Shown here piece by piece: positions 22,189 through 31,029 of a stretch of 35,310 nt of DNA; position 1 is the first letter of the stretch; each line of letters starts with the position of its first letter. This DNA is from CAZXVU01 sp964644465 (GTDB lineage Bacteria; Chlamydiota; Chlamydiia; Chlamydiales; SM23-39), in the NCBI GenBank assembly GCA_964644465.1, contig CAZXVU010000009.1, positions 1 through 35,310 of the forward strand. Reading direction: 5' to 3'. Below the pieces are notes generated by a model, which saw only the letters and a program-made list of their open reading frames with translations, was not told the origin of the DNA and searched no databases. The translations under genes and the position numbers were made by a program.

Positions 22189-23559
22189 TCAACCCTTTCT
22201 TAGCAAAGCGAAGCGGCGCATCACCTGTTTGCAAAATCCTGGACAGATAGAATCTAAGTGTTTGCCGATCCTATTAAATGTAGCAACATAGGTTTGTAAG
22301 ATCACTCTTCTTTTCTCCCCAAGTCCTTCGATCAATGCGGGGATGGCAATTCTTTTGAGATCGTTGCAAAATCCTTGGAATTCTCGAAAGGTGAGATTTC
22401 TATTTGGTTTTTCTCCACTTTTTGGCTTCGTCCACTGATCTTCATCGCAGTTTTGATCGATAGCTTGGTTAAAATGGTCCGCGATATGAGTAGCCAAGGA
22501 CTCTAGGGGGGCATCGCTCTTCAAAAAGGTATCTAAAAAATCAGCGACTTTTTCTTGTCGTCCTTCTTGATTTGTCATCAAGGCTGGATCGATTCCGTTA
22601 TCGATGGGGTAGAGGCGGAGGGGTCCCTCAGCGAAAACAACTAAGACATTCCCAAGATTGGCTGCTCCTATATCAAGAATGTATTTCTCATCAAAATAGA
22701 CCTCGAAAAGGCGATCAAACTGGCCGCAGACAAAATCTAACATCGCGATTTGGCCCAATTGTCTGAAAAATCCTATTTTTTGATCTTCGCTCAATTTCTG
22801 ATAGGTAAATCGAGCAAAATCAAAAAGATTTTGACCCCTAATTCTTTCAGAATACATAAGAACAGACTTTTCGGGGTTCACTGTAGCGCGGCTGGCTCTG
22901 GCAATTTTAGCAAAGTTATTCTGGACAGCTTCTAAATGATCCGCATCCAGATCCCGAATTGCAGATTCGTTGAATTGGATTTCTCTTTCAAAATCAACGG
23001 CTTGAGATCGAGGAGCCAGAAATCCAAATTCCCGATAGAGAAGTTGGAATGCCATTTCCTGAGGGGTAGTCGATTTTAAGACGCATTCCGGAGTATCGAG
23101 GACAAAGGTAGGACCTTCTCCTCCAAAGGCTGCTTTTATTGGATGTTCTCTCATCGCGTCAACGGCCCGCGTTGTAGCTCTCTCTAGATCCGCAAAAGCA
23201 AAATTTCTGTGCATTAGACTTGGAAGGGGGGAAACGGGCTTTTCGGGGAATCCTTCTCTTCCTAGAGGAGTAGAGTCTGGCCTTCTCTGAAATATTTGTT
23301 GGATTCGAGGTCCTTCTCCCAATTCTGCGCTTTTGCGGCTCTTCAGCGCAGAATCACCAAGAGAGCGGGAACTAAGAGATGGAGATCCCCGTTTTTGCGA
23401 TGGGGAGAGAGGACTCCTGGAGGCTTCACCTGTTGCTTTCATCGTCTGAGTAAAACCTTCGCACCCAACAGAAGAGGCTCGGCCGATTCTAGGATGGCCA
23501 GGTTCTGCTAAATGTCTAGCGATTGGGGCGAGAGGAGACGCAATTTTGTGAACAGCCAC
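22189..23559 (-). CDS. Kinase-like protein (PI3/4-kinase or actin-fragmin-kinase-type fold), 456 aa
   Basis: GTG 23559 is preferred because AAGGA (23571-23567) lies seven bases upstream; the frame extends to a TTG at 23589 without such support. Residues ~40-115 are Ser/Pro/Arg-rich and probably disordered, as in secreted effectors. The rest shows the kinase-like order: VLKSTTPQEMAFQLLYREFG (Lys162 and Glu168 as ATP-contacting residues), then LDFVCGQFDR (Asp282, catalytic candidate), GAANLGN (Asn301/Asn304) and LYPIDNGID (Asp320, metal candidate). GQ-x-DR...N...ID is characteristic of atypical kinases of the PI-kinase, HipA and actin-fragmin kinase type. Substrate unknown. The gene is divergent from a peptidase-like gene. 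A host-directed role is inferred. Confidence 0.55.
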   Translation of the reverse strand: MAVHKIASPLAPIARHLAEPGHPRIGRASSVGCEGFTQTMKATGEASRSPLSPSQKRGSPSLSSRSLGDSALKSRKSAELGEGPRIQQIFQRRPDSTPLGREGFPEKPVSPLPSLMHRNFAFADLERATTRAVDAMREHPIKAAFGGEGPTFVLDTPECVLKSTTPQEMAFQLLYREFGFLAPRSQAVDFEREIQFNESAIRDLDADHLEAVQNNFAKIARASRATVNPEKSVLMYSERIRGQNLFDFARFTYQKLSEDQKIGFFRQLGQIAMLDFVCGQFDRLFEVYFDEKYILDIGAANLGNVLVVFAEGPLRLYPIDNGIDPALMTNQEGRQEKVADFLDTFLKSDAPLESLATHIADHFNQAIDQNCDEDQWTKPKSGEKPNRNLTFREFQGFCNDLKRIAIPALIEGLGEKRRVILQTYVATFNRIGKHLDSICPGFCKQVMRRFALLRKG

Positions 23560-23694
23560 AGGAATTTCCTTTATGTTGAAAATAAGCAAAAAAACTGGGG
23601 CAGTTTAAAAAGGCTGAAAATTTATAGCAAGAATCGTTTTTTGCTAAATGGGGATAGCGGGCTCGATTCCCAAAAACTGATCTAAGATGTTAAA

Positions 23695-24255
23695 ATGACG
23701 CTACCTATGTCAGCTATATCATCATACCCACCGATTACCGAACAAAAGCAGAGAGAGGATTCTTCTATCGCTCAGCCCAGGTTCATTCTGCATTATGATG
23801 TAATCCGAAAGTATGCCCAAGAAAGCAACGCAATGATTCAATCATTGGCTCAAATTGGACTTAAGGATAAATATTGCGGGCCTTACGCCGTTTTAATTTC
23901 TCTTCGATTGTTGGGAGAAAAACCAGATCACAATGTGTTTTCGAAGAGTTTGGCGGGTAAAGTGGACAAGATCAATAAATCTGGTTCGTTTGTTCCAGAA
24001 CTTGTTTCGATGATCTCTTCTTTGACAAAAAGAAAGGTTTTTACGAATAAACTTACCTGTGCACAGATCAATCAAAGCTTAGCCAGTAGAAAACCGGTGA
24101 TCATCATGCTTCCCCACTCTCCAGAAAATCATTTTTCTACAATAGTCGGTTCGGATCTAAACAATTATTATCTCCTAAATTATTCCGATATATTGTCAAT
24201 TAATTATAGTGTGATTCGGAAAAATAACGTTAATTGTATTTATTTCGAAGGATAG
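23695..24255 (+). CDS. Papain-like/C39-like cysteine peptidase-fold protein, 186 aa
   Basis: The arrangement Cys-His-Asn/Asp of papain-like peptidases is visible: KYCGPYAVLISLRLLG (Cys61 at the start of a helix), a strand PVIIMLP, then HFSTIVG (His146), and YYLLNYSD (Asn162 or Asp165). In C39-type domains the same order is CG-helix, H-strand, D. There is no signal peptide, no ABC transporter nearby and no double-Gly precursor, so a bacteriocin-processing role is unlikely. Alternatives are a deubiquitinase-like or transglutaminase-like effector. The start at 23695 has no clear ribosome-binding site; an ATG at 23707 is an option. It is divergent from the kinase-like gene and ends eight bases from the stop of the convergent cyclase-like gene. 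Confidence 0.55.
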   Translation: MTLPMSAISSYPPITEQKQREDSSIAQPRFILHYDVIRKYAQESNAMIQSLAQIGLKDKYCGPYAVLISLRLLGEKPDHNVFSKSLAGKVDKINKSGSFVPELVSMISSLTKRKVFTNKLTCAQINQSLASRKPVIIMLPHSPENHFSTIVGSDLNNYYLLNYSDILSINYSVIRKNNVNCIYFEG

Positions 24256-24263
24256 GTTCTTAA

Positions 24264-27200
24264 TCAGACTTGAGATTTCTTCACCTGATCGACCCAATAG
24301 ACCATCTTATATTTTTCATAAAGTTCTAGGGCTGATTTCAAATGGCTCTCTTTTTTCTCTGAATCGCCTTTCTTTTTGTAGAGAAGCCCCAAGGAAAAGT
24401 GGCAGCGAGCCACGTAGATCCACATTCTCAGTCTAGAAAGGAGCCCTAAACACTCTTGGAGTTTTCGTTCTATCTCTTCATAATTAGGATTTGGAAAGGC
24501 GAGATCAATTTCTCCGGATACTCTCAAAAGCAAGGCATAGATGGGAATAATCTGCCGCTCAAGCACGATTTTCATCGCCATATTGCAGAATTCTTTTGCC
24601 TTCTCAATTTCACCGATTAGTAAATAACATTCAGAGATCGTGATCATTGAGGGAGCAGAAACGTAGCTCGCGCTAATCCTATCAGTCATCTCCACGGCTC
24701 TAGCAAGATACTTTTTCCCCTCCTCGATTTTATTGGTGCGCAAATACATATTCGATAATAAGGCGAAAAAAACAGGCACGAAGATGTAAACTTCGGCAGC
24801 CAGACTTTGCTGCAAGGTAGTCAAAGTAAATTCAATCCCTTTGTCAAAATCTCCTTTCAGATAATAATTCATTCCCATTACGCCAAATCGGCAGACGTTC
24901 GAGATATTCGGCTGCGTGAGATCTTTACTTTCAGCAAACCATTTCTCCTGTCTTCCCTCAACAACTTCGAATTCGCCTGTAAAAGATCGAGTCCATGACT
25001 CGTACATGCGCGCCAACTGGCAGATGGGTAATTTTAGCCATTCTGAGCGAAAATCGAGATCGCCAGTCGTCTTCTCTAGTTCTTGGTCGCTCTCAATGAT
25101 TTCTTTGAATTGACCCAGAAAAAAATGGACATTTACCAGTGAAAATTGGGCAATCGCAATGGCATCTTTCGATTGCAATTCTTTGGCGATTTGATAGGCC
25201 TTTTCCGCATGTTGAAAAGCCTCAGTCACATTTTTATAACCCATGTAATGGATGCAAATGGCTGAATGGATGAGACTTTCAAAAAAGCGATCTTTCTTCT
25301 CAAGAGCGATTGCTAAAGCTTTATCGAGATGCTCCTGCTGTTTTTTAAATCGGCCCAAAGGGACATAGACATAGTACAGAGCGTAATGGATGCGCATTAT
25401 CTTCAGGATCAGCTCTTCGGATTGAGGAAGATGTTCTGCCGTGATCAATGACTTTTCATACAATTGGGAAGATGCTGTAAAGGCATTGATCTCATAGACT
25501 TTTTCAGCAGCCTTTATGTAATAATAAAAGGCTTTTTCCCAATTCTCGCCGAGATAGGCATGTTCTGCGATGAATTGCACTTGATCGATTTGATCTTCTA
25601 CGAGAGTGCTTTCTAAGATTTGAAATAGTTTAAGATGTAGGCTCTTTCTCGTTTTTTTCAGCAGGCTGTTATAAGCAGTGTCCTGGGTCAATTGGTTGGT
25701 GAAAGAGAATCCTGGTTCTGGATAAATTTGGCTCTCATAAATGTATTGATTATCTGATAATTTATTGAGGGCCCCTCTCACTTCTCCCTCATCGACCACA
25801 TCCATCAATTGGATCAATTGTGAATAGAGAAACTTCGTACCAATGACCGAGGCAATCTGCAATATCTTTTTCTCGATAGGGGGCAGACTATCTATTTTCG
25901 TTTGATAGACGCCAATTACCGATTCTGGAAATTGGATTTCGCTGACGACTGTTAACTCCCGAAGATGATATTTTTGCGGGTTTCCTACAAAAATCTTGTC
26001 ATTGATGAAAGAGCGGACTAGCTCTTCCAAGAAAAATGGATTCCCCTTGGCAGTGTCCAAGATTTTCTTTTTGATCTCTGTCAAAGAAGGATCTATTCCC
26101 AGAAGATTGTCGAGCATCGTGGAACAGGCTTCATTGGTGAGGGGCTTGAGCAGGATTCGGGTGTAATTCGGCTTGTTGACCCAGCGATCCGAATATTCAA
26201 GTCTAAAAGTAATGAGGATCAATATTTTCCATTTGGCGACTTGAGAAATGAGCGCGTCGAGAAAGAGCTCTGATTCGCTATCTACCCAATGCAAATCTTC
26301 GAATACAAAAATGAGAGGCTTTTCTAGGGAATAATTAAAGAGTATTTGCGTTCCCACATCAAACGCATACTTCCTTTTCAACCCAGGCTCAAATGCATTC
26401 CATTCCGGATCGCTAGGGACTAAATGGATCAGAGTCAAAGCGGCTTCTAGCGCCTTGGGCGTATTGATTTTTGCAAGGAATGGCTTGATTTGGGCTTTGA
26501 TGAGTTCAATGTTAGTCTCATTCTTTAAGAGACCAAAAAGGTTGAAAAATAGGTTTTTAACAGGTAGCAAAGGGATAGATTTAGTATGGATGAACCCTGA
26601 TCCGCTTGTTTGAAGAACATTGCATTCTTTAGCTTCTTTCGAGTTTACGATCTCATAAGTAAAACGGGATTTTCCAATTCCCGTATTTGAACAGATGGCG
26701 ACAGTATTTCCTTTGCCGGCTTTAGCAGCAATGAGAAGGGTTTCAACTTGTCTCGCTTCTTGTTCTCGGTTTACAAACCTATTTCTCTCCAGGATTTGAT
26801 TTTCTGGTATATTTAATGATTTGCCGACTTTTACTTCTTTGAGCTCAAACCCTTCGATCGACTCTGCAAACCCTTTCACTTCCAATTTGCCTATGTTTTC
26901 GACGGTCACGCTTCCTTCAACTCTTTTTAAAGTATTTTGAGTCAAAAGGATCGTTCCTGGTTTTACCATCTGCTGCATTTTTGCCGCCAAAGTGGCGACT
27001 GCGCTGACAACATCGTATTTTGAACCATCGAGCGAGATAGGAATATTGCCTGTATTCAAGATGATCCGGAGGACGAAAGGAACATTCATCGTTTTGATTT
27101 GCCGTTGCATAGATAGGGCTGCAAGGCAGGCGCGCATGGCGTGATTTTCTAGAGCTTGCGTAGCCCCAAAAACAGCGATTAGACCATCAACAGCCGTTGA

Positions 27201-27575
27201 CACTACTGTACCGGCGTATTCATAAACGATGCTGGCCAATTTTTGCATGGCTGGAGATTGGATTTCTCGGATTTCATCAGGGCCCATTTTTTCCATGAGC
27301 TCGGGAGAACTTTTCATACTGACAATCAATACGGTGACATCTTTAAGAACCTCTTTCTCTGCATTTAGCTGTTGAAGCTGCGGGGGGATTTCGGGTTGCG
27401 GTTTAGGTTGCGGGGGAGCTGTTTTGATAAAATTGTGTCCGCACTTTTCGCAAAACTTATCATTTAAGCCGCAAACTCTTCCGCAATCGGGACAGAAATG
27501 TTTGGCTGGGGCTTTGCAATTGGGACAAAATTCTTGATCAGGTGGAATTTCAGAATCACATTGGAGACACTTCAT
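24264..27575 (-). CDS. Zinc-ribbon / degenerate class III cyclase / AAA ATPase / TPR protein (copy 1), 1103 aa
   Basis: Residues 1-46 carry four Cys pairs (CLQC, CPNC, CPDC, CEKC), forming a double zinc ribbon. Residues ~78-250 are a class III nucleotide cyclase domain with lost residues: the first metal Asp is Ser86 (VSMKSS against ADMKSS in copy 2), the second is kept (Asp130), and the transition-state Asn and Arg are Thr195 and Lys199. Residues ~266-560 are an AAA_16/STAND-type ATPase (ICSNTGIGKSR P-loop; LIFVFEDLHWVD Walker B). From ~650 to the end are TPR-like helices. Cyclase activity is unlikely; an allosteric or scaffold role is inferred. It lies last in a same-strand series, 107 nt behind copy 2, and may have its own regulation. 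Confidence 0.8.
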   Translation of the reverse strand: MKCLQCDSEIPPDQEFCPNCKAPAKHFCPDCGRVCGLNDKFCEKCGHNFIKTAPPQPKPQPEIPPQLQQLNAEKEVLKDVTVLIVSMKSSPELMEKMGPDEIREIQSPAMQKLASIVYEYAGTVVSTAVDGLIAVFGATQALENHAMRACLAALSMQRQIKTMNVPFVLRIILNTGNIPISLDGSKYDVVSAVATLAAKMQQMVKPGTILLTQNTLKRVEGSVTVENIGKLEVKGFAESIEGFELKEVKVGKSLNIPENQILERNRFVNREQEARQVETLLIAAKAGKGNTVAICSNTGIGKSRFTYEIVNSKEAKECNVLQTSGSGFIHTKSIPLLPVKNLFFNLFGLLKNETNIELIKAQIKPFLAKINTPKALEAALTLIHLVPSDPEWNAFEPGLKRKYAFDVGTQILFNYSLEKPLIFVFEDLHWVDSESELFLDALISQVAKWKILILITFRLEYSDRWVNKPNYTRILLKPLTNEACSTMLDNLLGIDPSLTEIKKKILDTAKGNPFFLEELVRSFINDKIFVGNPQKYHLRELTVVSEIQFPESVIGVYQTKIDSLPPIEKKILQIASVIGTKFLYSQLIQLMDVVDEGEVRGALNKLSDNQYIYESQIYPEPGFSFTNQLTQDTAYNSLLKKTRKSLHLKLFQILESTLVEDQIDQVQFIAEHAYLGENWEKAFYYYIKAAEKVYEINAFTASSQLYEKSLITAEHLPQSEELILKIMRIHYALYYVYVPLGRFKKQQEHLDKALAIALEKKDRFFESLIHSAICIHYMGYKNVTEAFQHAEKAYQIAKELQSKDAIAIAQFSLVNVHFFLGQFKEIIESDQELEKTTGDLDFRSEWLKLPICQLARMYESWTRSFTGEFEVVEGRQEKWFAESKDLTQPNISNVCRFGVMGMNYYLKGDFDKGIEFTLTTLQQSLAAEVYIFVPVFFALLSNMYLRTNKIEEGKKYLARAVEMTDRISASYVSAPSMITISECYLLIGEIEKAKEFCNMAMKIVLERQIIPIYALLLRVSGEIDLAFPNPNYEEIERKLQECLGLLSRLRMWIYVARCHFSLGLLYKKKGDSEKKESHLKSALELYEKYKMVYWVDQVKKSQV

Positions 27576-27579
27576 AATT

Positions 27580-27597
27580 TTGGATCTTACGATCCAA
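27580..27597 (-). promoter_or_regulatory. Perfect hairpin directly before the start codon of the first cyclase-like gene
   Basis: TTGGATC (27580-27586) and GATCCAA (27591-27597) form a 7-bp stem with a 4-nt loop. It ends four bases from the ATG at 27575 and occupies the place of a ribosome-binding site, none of which is otherwise visible. It could control translation; there is no T-run for a terminator. Confidence 0.4.
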
Positions 27598-27682
27598 CAC
27601 TTTTATTGGCAACGGAACTCAGAGATTTTGATATCAATTATGCGCTTGATAGTTTCGAAGATTATGCCCTGGATGAAGTTCG

Positions 27683-30600
27683 CTAAATCGTTGTTAAAGC
27701 TTTGATTTGTTCCACCCAATAGTTCATGCCGAGTTTCTCATAAGAAGCAAGAGCAGAGTTTAAAGCGCTTTTCCTTTTCTCTAAATCTCCCATCTTCTGG
27801 TAGAGCCCGGCAAACGTTTGATGACAGTGTCCTATAGTAGGCATCATACCAGCTTCTGTTGCTAATCGAAGAGACTCATCTAGTTTATGTTTAATCTCTT
27901 CGTAATTTGGACTTGGTGATTTTAGATCGATATCGGCAGAGATTCTATATAGAACTGGAAATAAAAAAGTGATATTGCGCTCTTGCAATATTTTAATGGC
28001 TTTGTCGCAAAATTGTTTTGCTTGGATAGGTTCTCCCAGGATTAAGAGGCAATTGGGTATTACAGCATAGGAAAAAATCCCAGTGAAATTGGCGTGGATT
28101 TTTTCTACGACAGAGATGGCCCGATCGAGGTAGATTTTCGCTTCCTTCAGTTTATTCATGCGGGCATAGATTTCTCCCAACATCGACGAGAAAACTGGAA
28201 TGTAAACGATGACTTCAGAGCCCATGCTATATTGCAATGCGGTCGATAAATATTGAATCGCTACATCAAAATCTCCCTTCACATAGAAGTTCACTCCCAT
28301 TGATGCAAAACGACATAAATTTGAGAGGCTCGGTTCATTGAGATTTTTGCTTCCGGCAAACCATTTCTCTTTTTTCGCCTCTACAGTCTTAAAGTCCCCC
28401 GTTAGTGCTCGACCCGAGCATTCATAAAAAAGAGCGATGTGGGGGATTGGGGCTCTTAGCCATTCCGTACGATATTCAAGATTTCCGCCTATTGTATTCT
28501 CAAGCTCTGCGCAAATTTCAAAAAGTTTTTGGAATTGAGCCAGAAAAAAATAGCAGTGAGCCAGAATAGCTTCCGAGATTACAAGGGCGTCTTTCGATTG
28601 CAGTTCCTTGGCAATCTGATAAGCCTTATCAGCATGTTTGAGAGCTTCCTTGGCATCTTTAAATCCTAAACAATGAATGCCAAAGGCTGAGTTGATGATG
28701 CTTTCAAAGAATCTATCTTTTTTAGAGAGAGCGATTTCCAAAGCTTTTTCAAGGTGCGTATATTGCTCATTGAATCGTCCCAGCGGAACAAGGGCTACAT
28801 AGAGCTCGTAGTGGATCCTCATCGTTTTTTGTGTAATAGCCTCGTCTTGAGTTAGATGATGAGCGGCTGTCAGAGTTCTTTCATATAATCTTACGCATTC
28901 GGTAAAGGCATTTATTTCATACACTTTTTGGGCAGCCAGCGAGCAGTAATGGAATGCTTTATCCCAGCTTTCGCTCAAGAAAGCATGTTCGGCTGCAATT
29001 TGTATTTGTTCTATTTGTGTTTCATCGAGAGTTTTCAAGAGAATTTGAAAAAATTTAAGGTGGAGTTCTTTTCGGGTTTTTTTGAGAATGCTGTTGTAAG
29101 CGGTCTCGTACGTCAAAGCGTGAGTAAAACCAAATCCTGGCTCTGGATAAAGCTGGCTTTCATAGATATATTGCAGCTCTGCTAATTTATCGAGCGCCAA
29201 TCGGACTTCGGCCTCATTGACGTCATCCATCAATTGGATTAATTGCGAGTAGACAAATTTTGTTCCAATAATAGAAGCCATTTGCAGGATTTTCTTCTCC
29301 CGAGGTGGAAGGTTATCGATCTTGTTCTGGAAAAGGGTAACGATTGATTCAGGGAGGCGGAGTTCTTGGACTGATGTTCTTTCTCGAAGCCTGTAATTTT
29401 TTGGAGACCCCACAAGAATCTGTTCTTTAATGAGAGAGAGGGCGATCTCTTCAAGAAAAAATGGATTTCCTCCGACAATATTCAATAATTTTGTTTTTAT
29501 CTCTATCAGGGAAGGATCGTTTCCCAACATGTTATCGAGCATGGTCAAACCCGCTTCATTGGTGAGAGGGCTCAGTACGATCCGCCAATAATTCGGCTTA
29601 TTGATCCAATGGTCATGATATTCGGGTCTATAACTGATTAGAATAAAAACTCTGTAATTAGTGATTTGAGAAATCAATGCATCGATGAATAGCTCTGTTT
29701 CGCTATCGACCCAGTGCATGTCCTCAAGAATTAAAATCAATGGCTGTTCCATTGATTTATTGATTAGAAGTTTTGTGCCGACATCAAAGATATACTTCCG
29801 TTTCAGACTTGGCTCCAATCCTTTCCATTCAGGATCGTCAGGAATAAAGTTGATCAGACTCAAGGCGCCGTTCATCGCAAAGGGTAAATTCACTGAGGCC
29901 AGCATGGGCTCTATTAGCTGTTTGACTCTCACGATATCCGTTTCAAGGCGCGAAATATTAAGCAGACTCCCAAATAAATTCACAATTGGCAGTAGGGGGA
30001 TATCCCTGGTATGGATGAAAGCCGCCGTAAGCATTATGTTGCAGTTCTTTGCCAGATCGGAGTTGGCGATTTCGAACATGAAACGCGATTTCCCAAATCC
30101 TGTGTCCGCCACTAAGCTAACGGCATTTCCATGGCCTGCTTTTGCATCTCCCAGCAAGGCAGTGACTTTGAGAAGCTCCGAGTCCCGATCGACAAAGCGG
30201 GCGCGCCCTATGAATTGATTTGTCAGCTCGTTCAGCGATTTGCTGATTTTAATTCCTTTCAACACAAACATCTCAGTGGATTCGCCAGCTCCTTGCGCTT
30301 CGAGAGAACCTAAGCTTTCGTAGATGACATTGTCAGCAACGAGTTTTAAGGTATTTTGGGTGAACCGGATCGTACCTGGCGTGGCTGTTTGCTCCATCTT
30401 GTTAGCTAATTGGACGACGGCTCCGACGATGTCGTACTTCCCCCCCTCGACAGCTAATAAAACTTCCCCTGAATTCAAGCCGATCCGGAGAACAATGGCT
30501 TTATTGACCGATTTAATTTGTCTTTGCATAGCCAAAGCTGCAAGACAAGCGCGTAGCGCGTGATCTTCAAGAGCGTGAGGAGCTCCAAAAGTGGCGACAA

Positions 30601-31027
30601 TTCCATCTCCGGCTGTAGAAATAACAATCCCGCCATATTCATAGACGAAGCTGGACAACTTTTGGATGGCAGGAAAAAGAATCGCCTTAGCCTCTTCCGG
30701 ATCGAGGTTTCTGATGAGCTCAGTTGAACTTTTCATATCTGCAATGAGGACAGTGACGTGCTTGCGGAAACTCTCGGCTGCTGGGGCCTTTGTCTCTTGT
30801 TGTAGAGAGGGCGGTTGCAGCGCAGATGAAAGAGGAGGTTTCTCAGATCGTAATTGAGGCTCAGCAGCTGGTACCAACTTGCGTCCGCAATTTCCACAGA
30901 AATCGTCCCCTGGGCTGCACTCATTGCCGCACTGGCTGCAGATTTTCGAGACAATGGATGGAGATCCGCATTTCGGGCAAAATTTTTTGTTCTCCCGAGT
31001 TTCCGCCCCACACTTTGGACACTTCAT
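27683..31027 (-). CDS. Zinc-ribbon / class III cyclase / AAA ATPase / TPR protein (copy 2), 1114 aa
   Basis: The double zinc ribbon at residues 1-48 has CPKC, CPKC, CSQC and CGNC. The cyclase domain (~88-260) keeps both metal aspartates (Asp97 in IADMKSST, Asp141 in TAGDGIVATFG). The transition-state Asn and Arg are replaced (Gln206, Lys210 in GAVVQLANKM). The ATPase follows, with P-loop ADTGFGKSR (~307-315; Ala replaces the first Gly of the Walker A motif) and Walker B LILILEDMHWVD. Helical TPR-like repeats fill residues ~660-1105. Family knowledge: cyclase-ATPase-TPR fusions act as large signal-integrating proteins. Reduced or altered cyclase activity is likely. The start ATG is two bases after the stop of copy 3, so the two genes are almost certainly co-translated. 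Confidence 0.85.
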   Translation of the reverse strand: MKCPKCGAETRENKKFCPKCGSPSIVSKICSQCGNECSPGDDFCGNCGRKLVPAAEPQLRSEKPPLSSALQPPSLQQETKAPAAESFRKHVTVLIADMKSSTELIRNLDPEEAKAILFPAIQKLSSFVYEYGGIVISTAGDGIVATFGAPHALEDHALRACLAALAMQRQIKSVNKAIVLRIGLNSGEVLLAVEGGKYDIVGAVVQLANKMEQTATPGTIRFTQNTLKLVADNVIYESLGSLEAQGAGESTEMFVLKGIKISKSLNELTNQFIGRARFVDRDSELLKVTALLGDAKAGHGNAVSLVADTGFGKSRFMFEIANSDLAKNCNIMLTAAFIHTRDIPLLPIVNLFGSLLNISRLETDIVRVKQLIEPMLASVNLPFAMNGALSLINFIPDDPEWKGLEPSLKRKYIFDVGTKLLINKSMEQPLILILEDMHWVDSETELFIDALISQITNYRVFILISYRPEYHDHWINKPNYWRIVLSPLTNEAGLTMLDNMLGNDPSLIEIKTKLLNIVGGNPFFLEEIALSLIKEQILVGSPKNYRLRERTSVQELRLPESIVTLFQNKIDNLPPREKKILQMASIIGTKFVYSQLIQLMDDVNEAEVRLALDKLAELQYIYESQLYPEPGFGFTHALTYETAYNSILKKTRKELHLKFFQILLKTLDETQIEQIQIAAEHAFLSESWDKAFHYCSLAAQKVYEINAFTECVRLYERTLTAAHHLTQDEAITQKTMRIHYELYVALVPLGRFNEQYTHLEKALEIALSKKDRFFESIINSAFGIHCLGFKDAKEALKHADKAYQIAKELQSKDALVISEAILAHCYFFLAQFQKLFEICAELENTIGGNLEYRTEWLRAPIPHIALFYECSGRALTGDFKTVEAKKEKWFAGSKNLNEPSLSNLCRFASMGVNFYVKGDFDVAIQYLSTALQYSMGSEVIVYIPVFSSMLGEIYARMNKLKEAKIYLDRAISVVEKIHANFTGIFSYAVIPNCLLILGEPIQAKQFCDKAIKILQERNITFLFPVLYRISADIDLKSPSPNYEEIKHKLDESLRLATEAGMMPTIGHCHQTFAGLYQKMGDLEKRKSALNSALASYEKLGMNYWVEQIKALTTI

Positions 31028-31029
31028 TT

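Noticed and set aside
27498..27686. Plus-strand frame ending DINYALDSFEDYALDEVR between the first two cyclase-like genes
   Set aside because: The last ~35 codons look protein-like, but most of the frame is antisense to copy 1 and no start or ribosome-binding site is seen.
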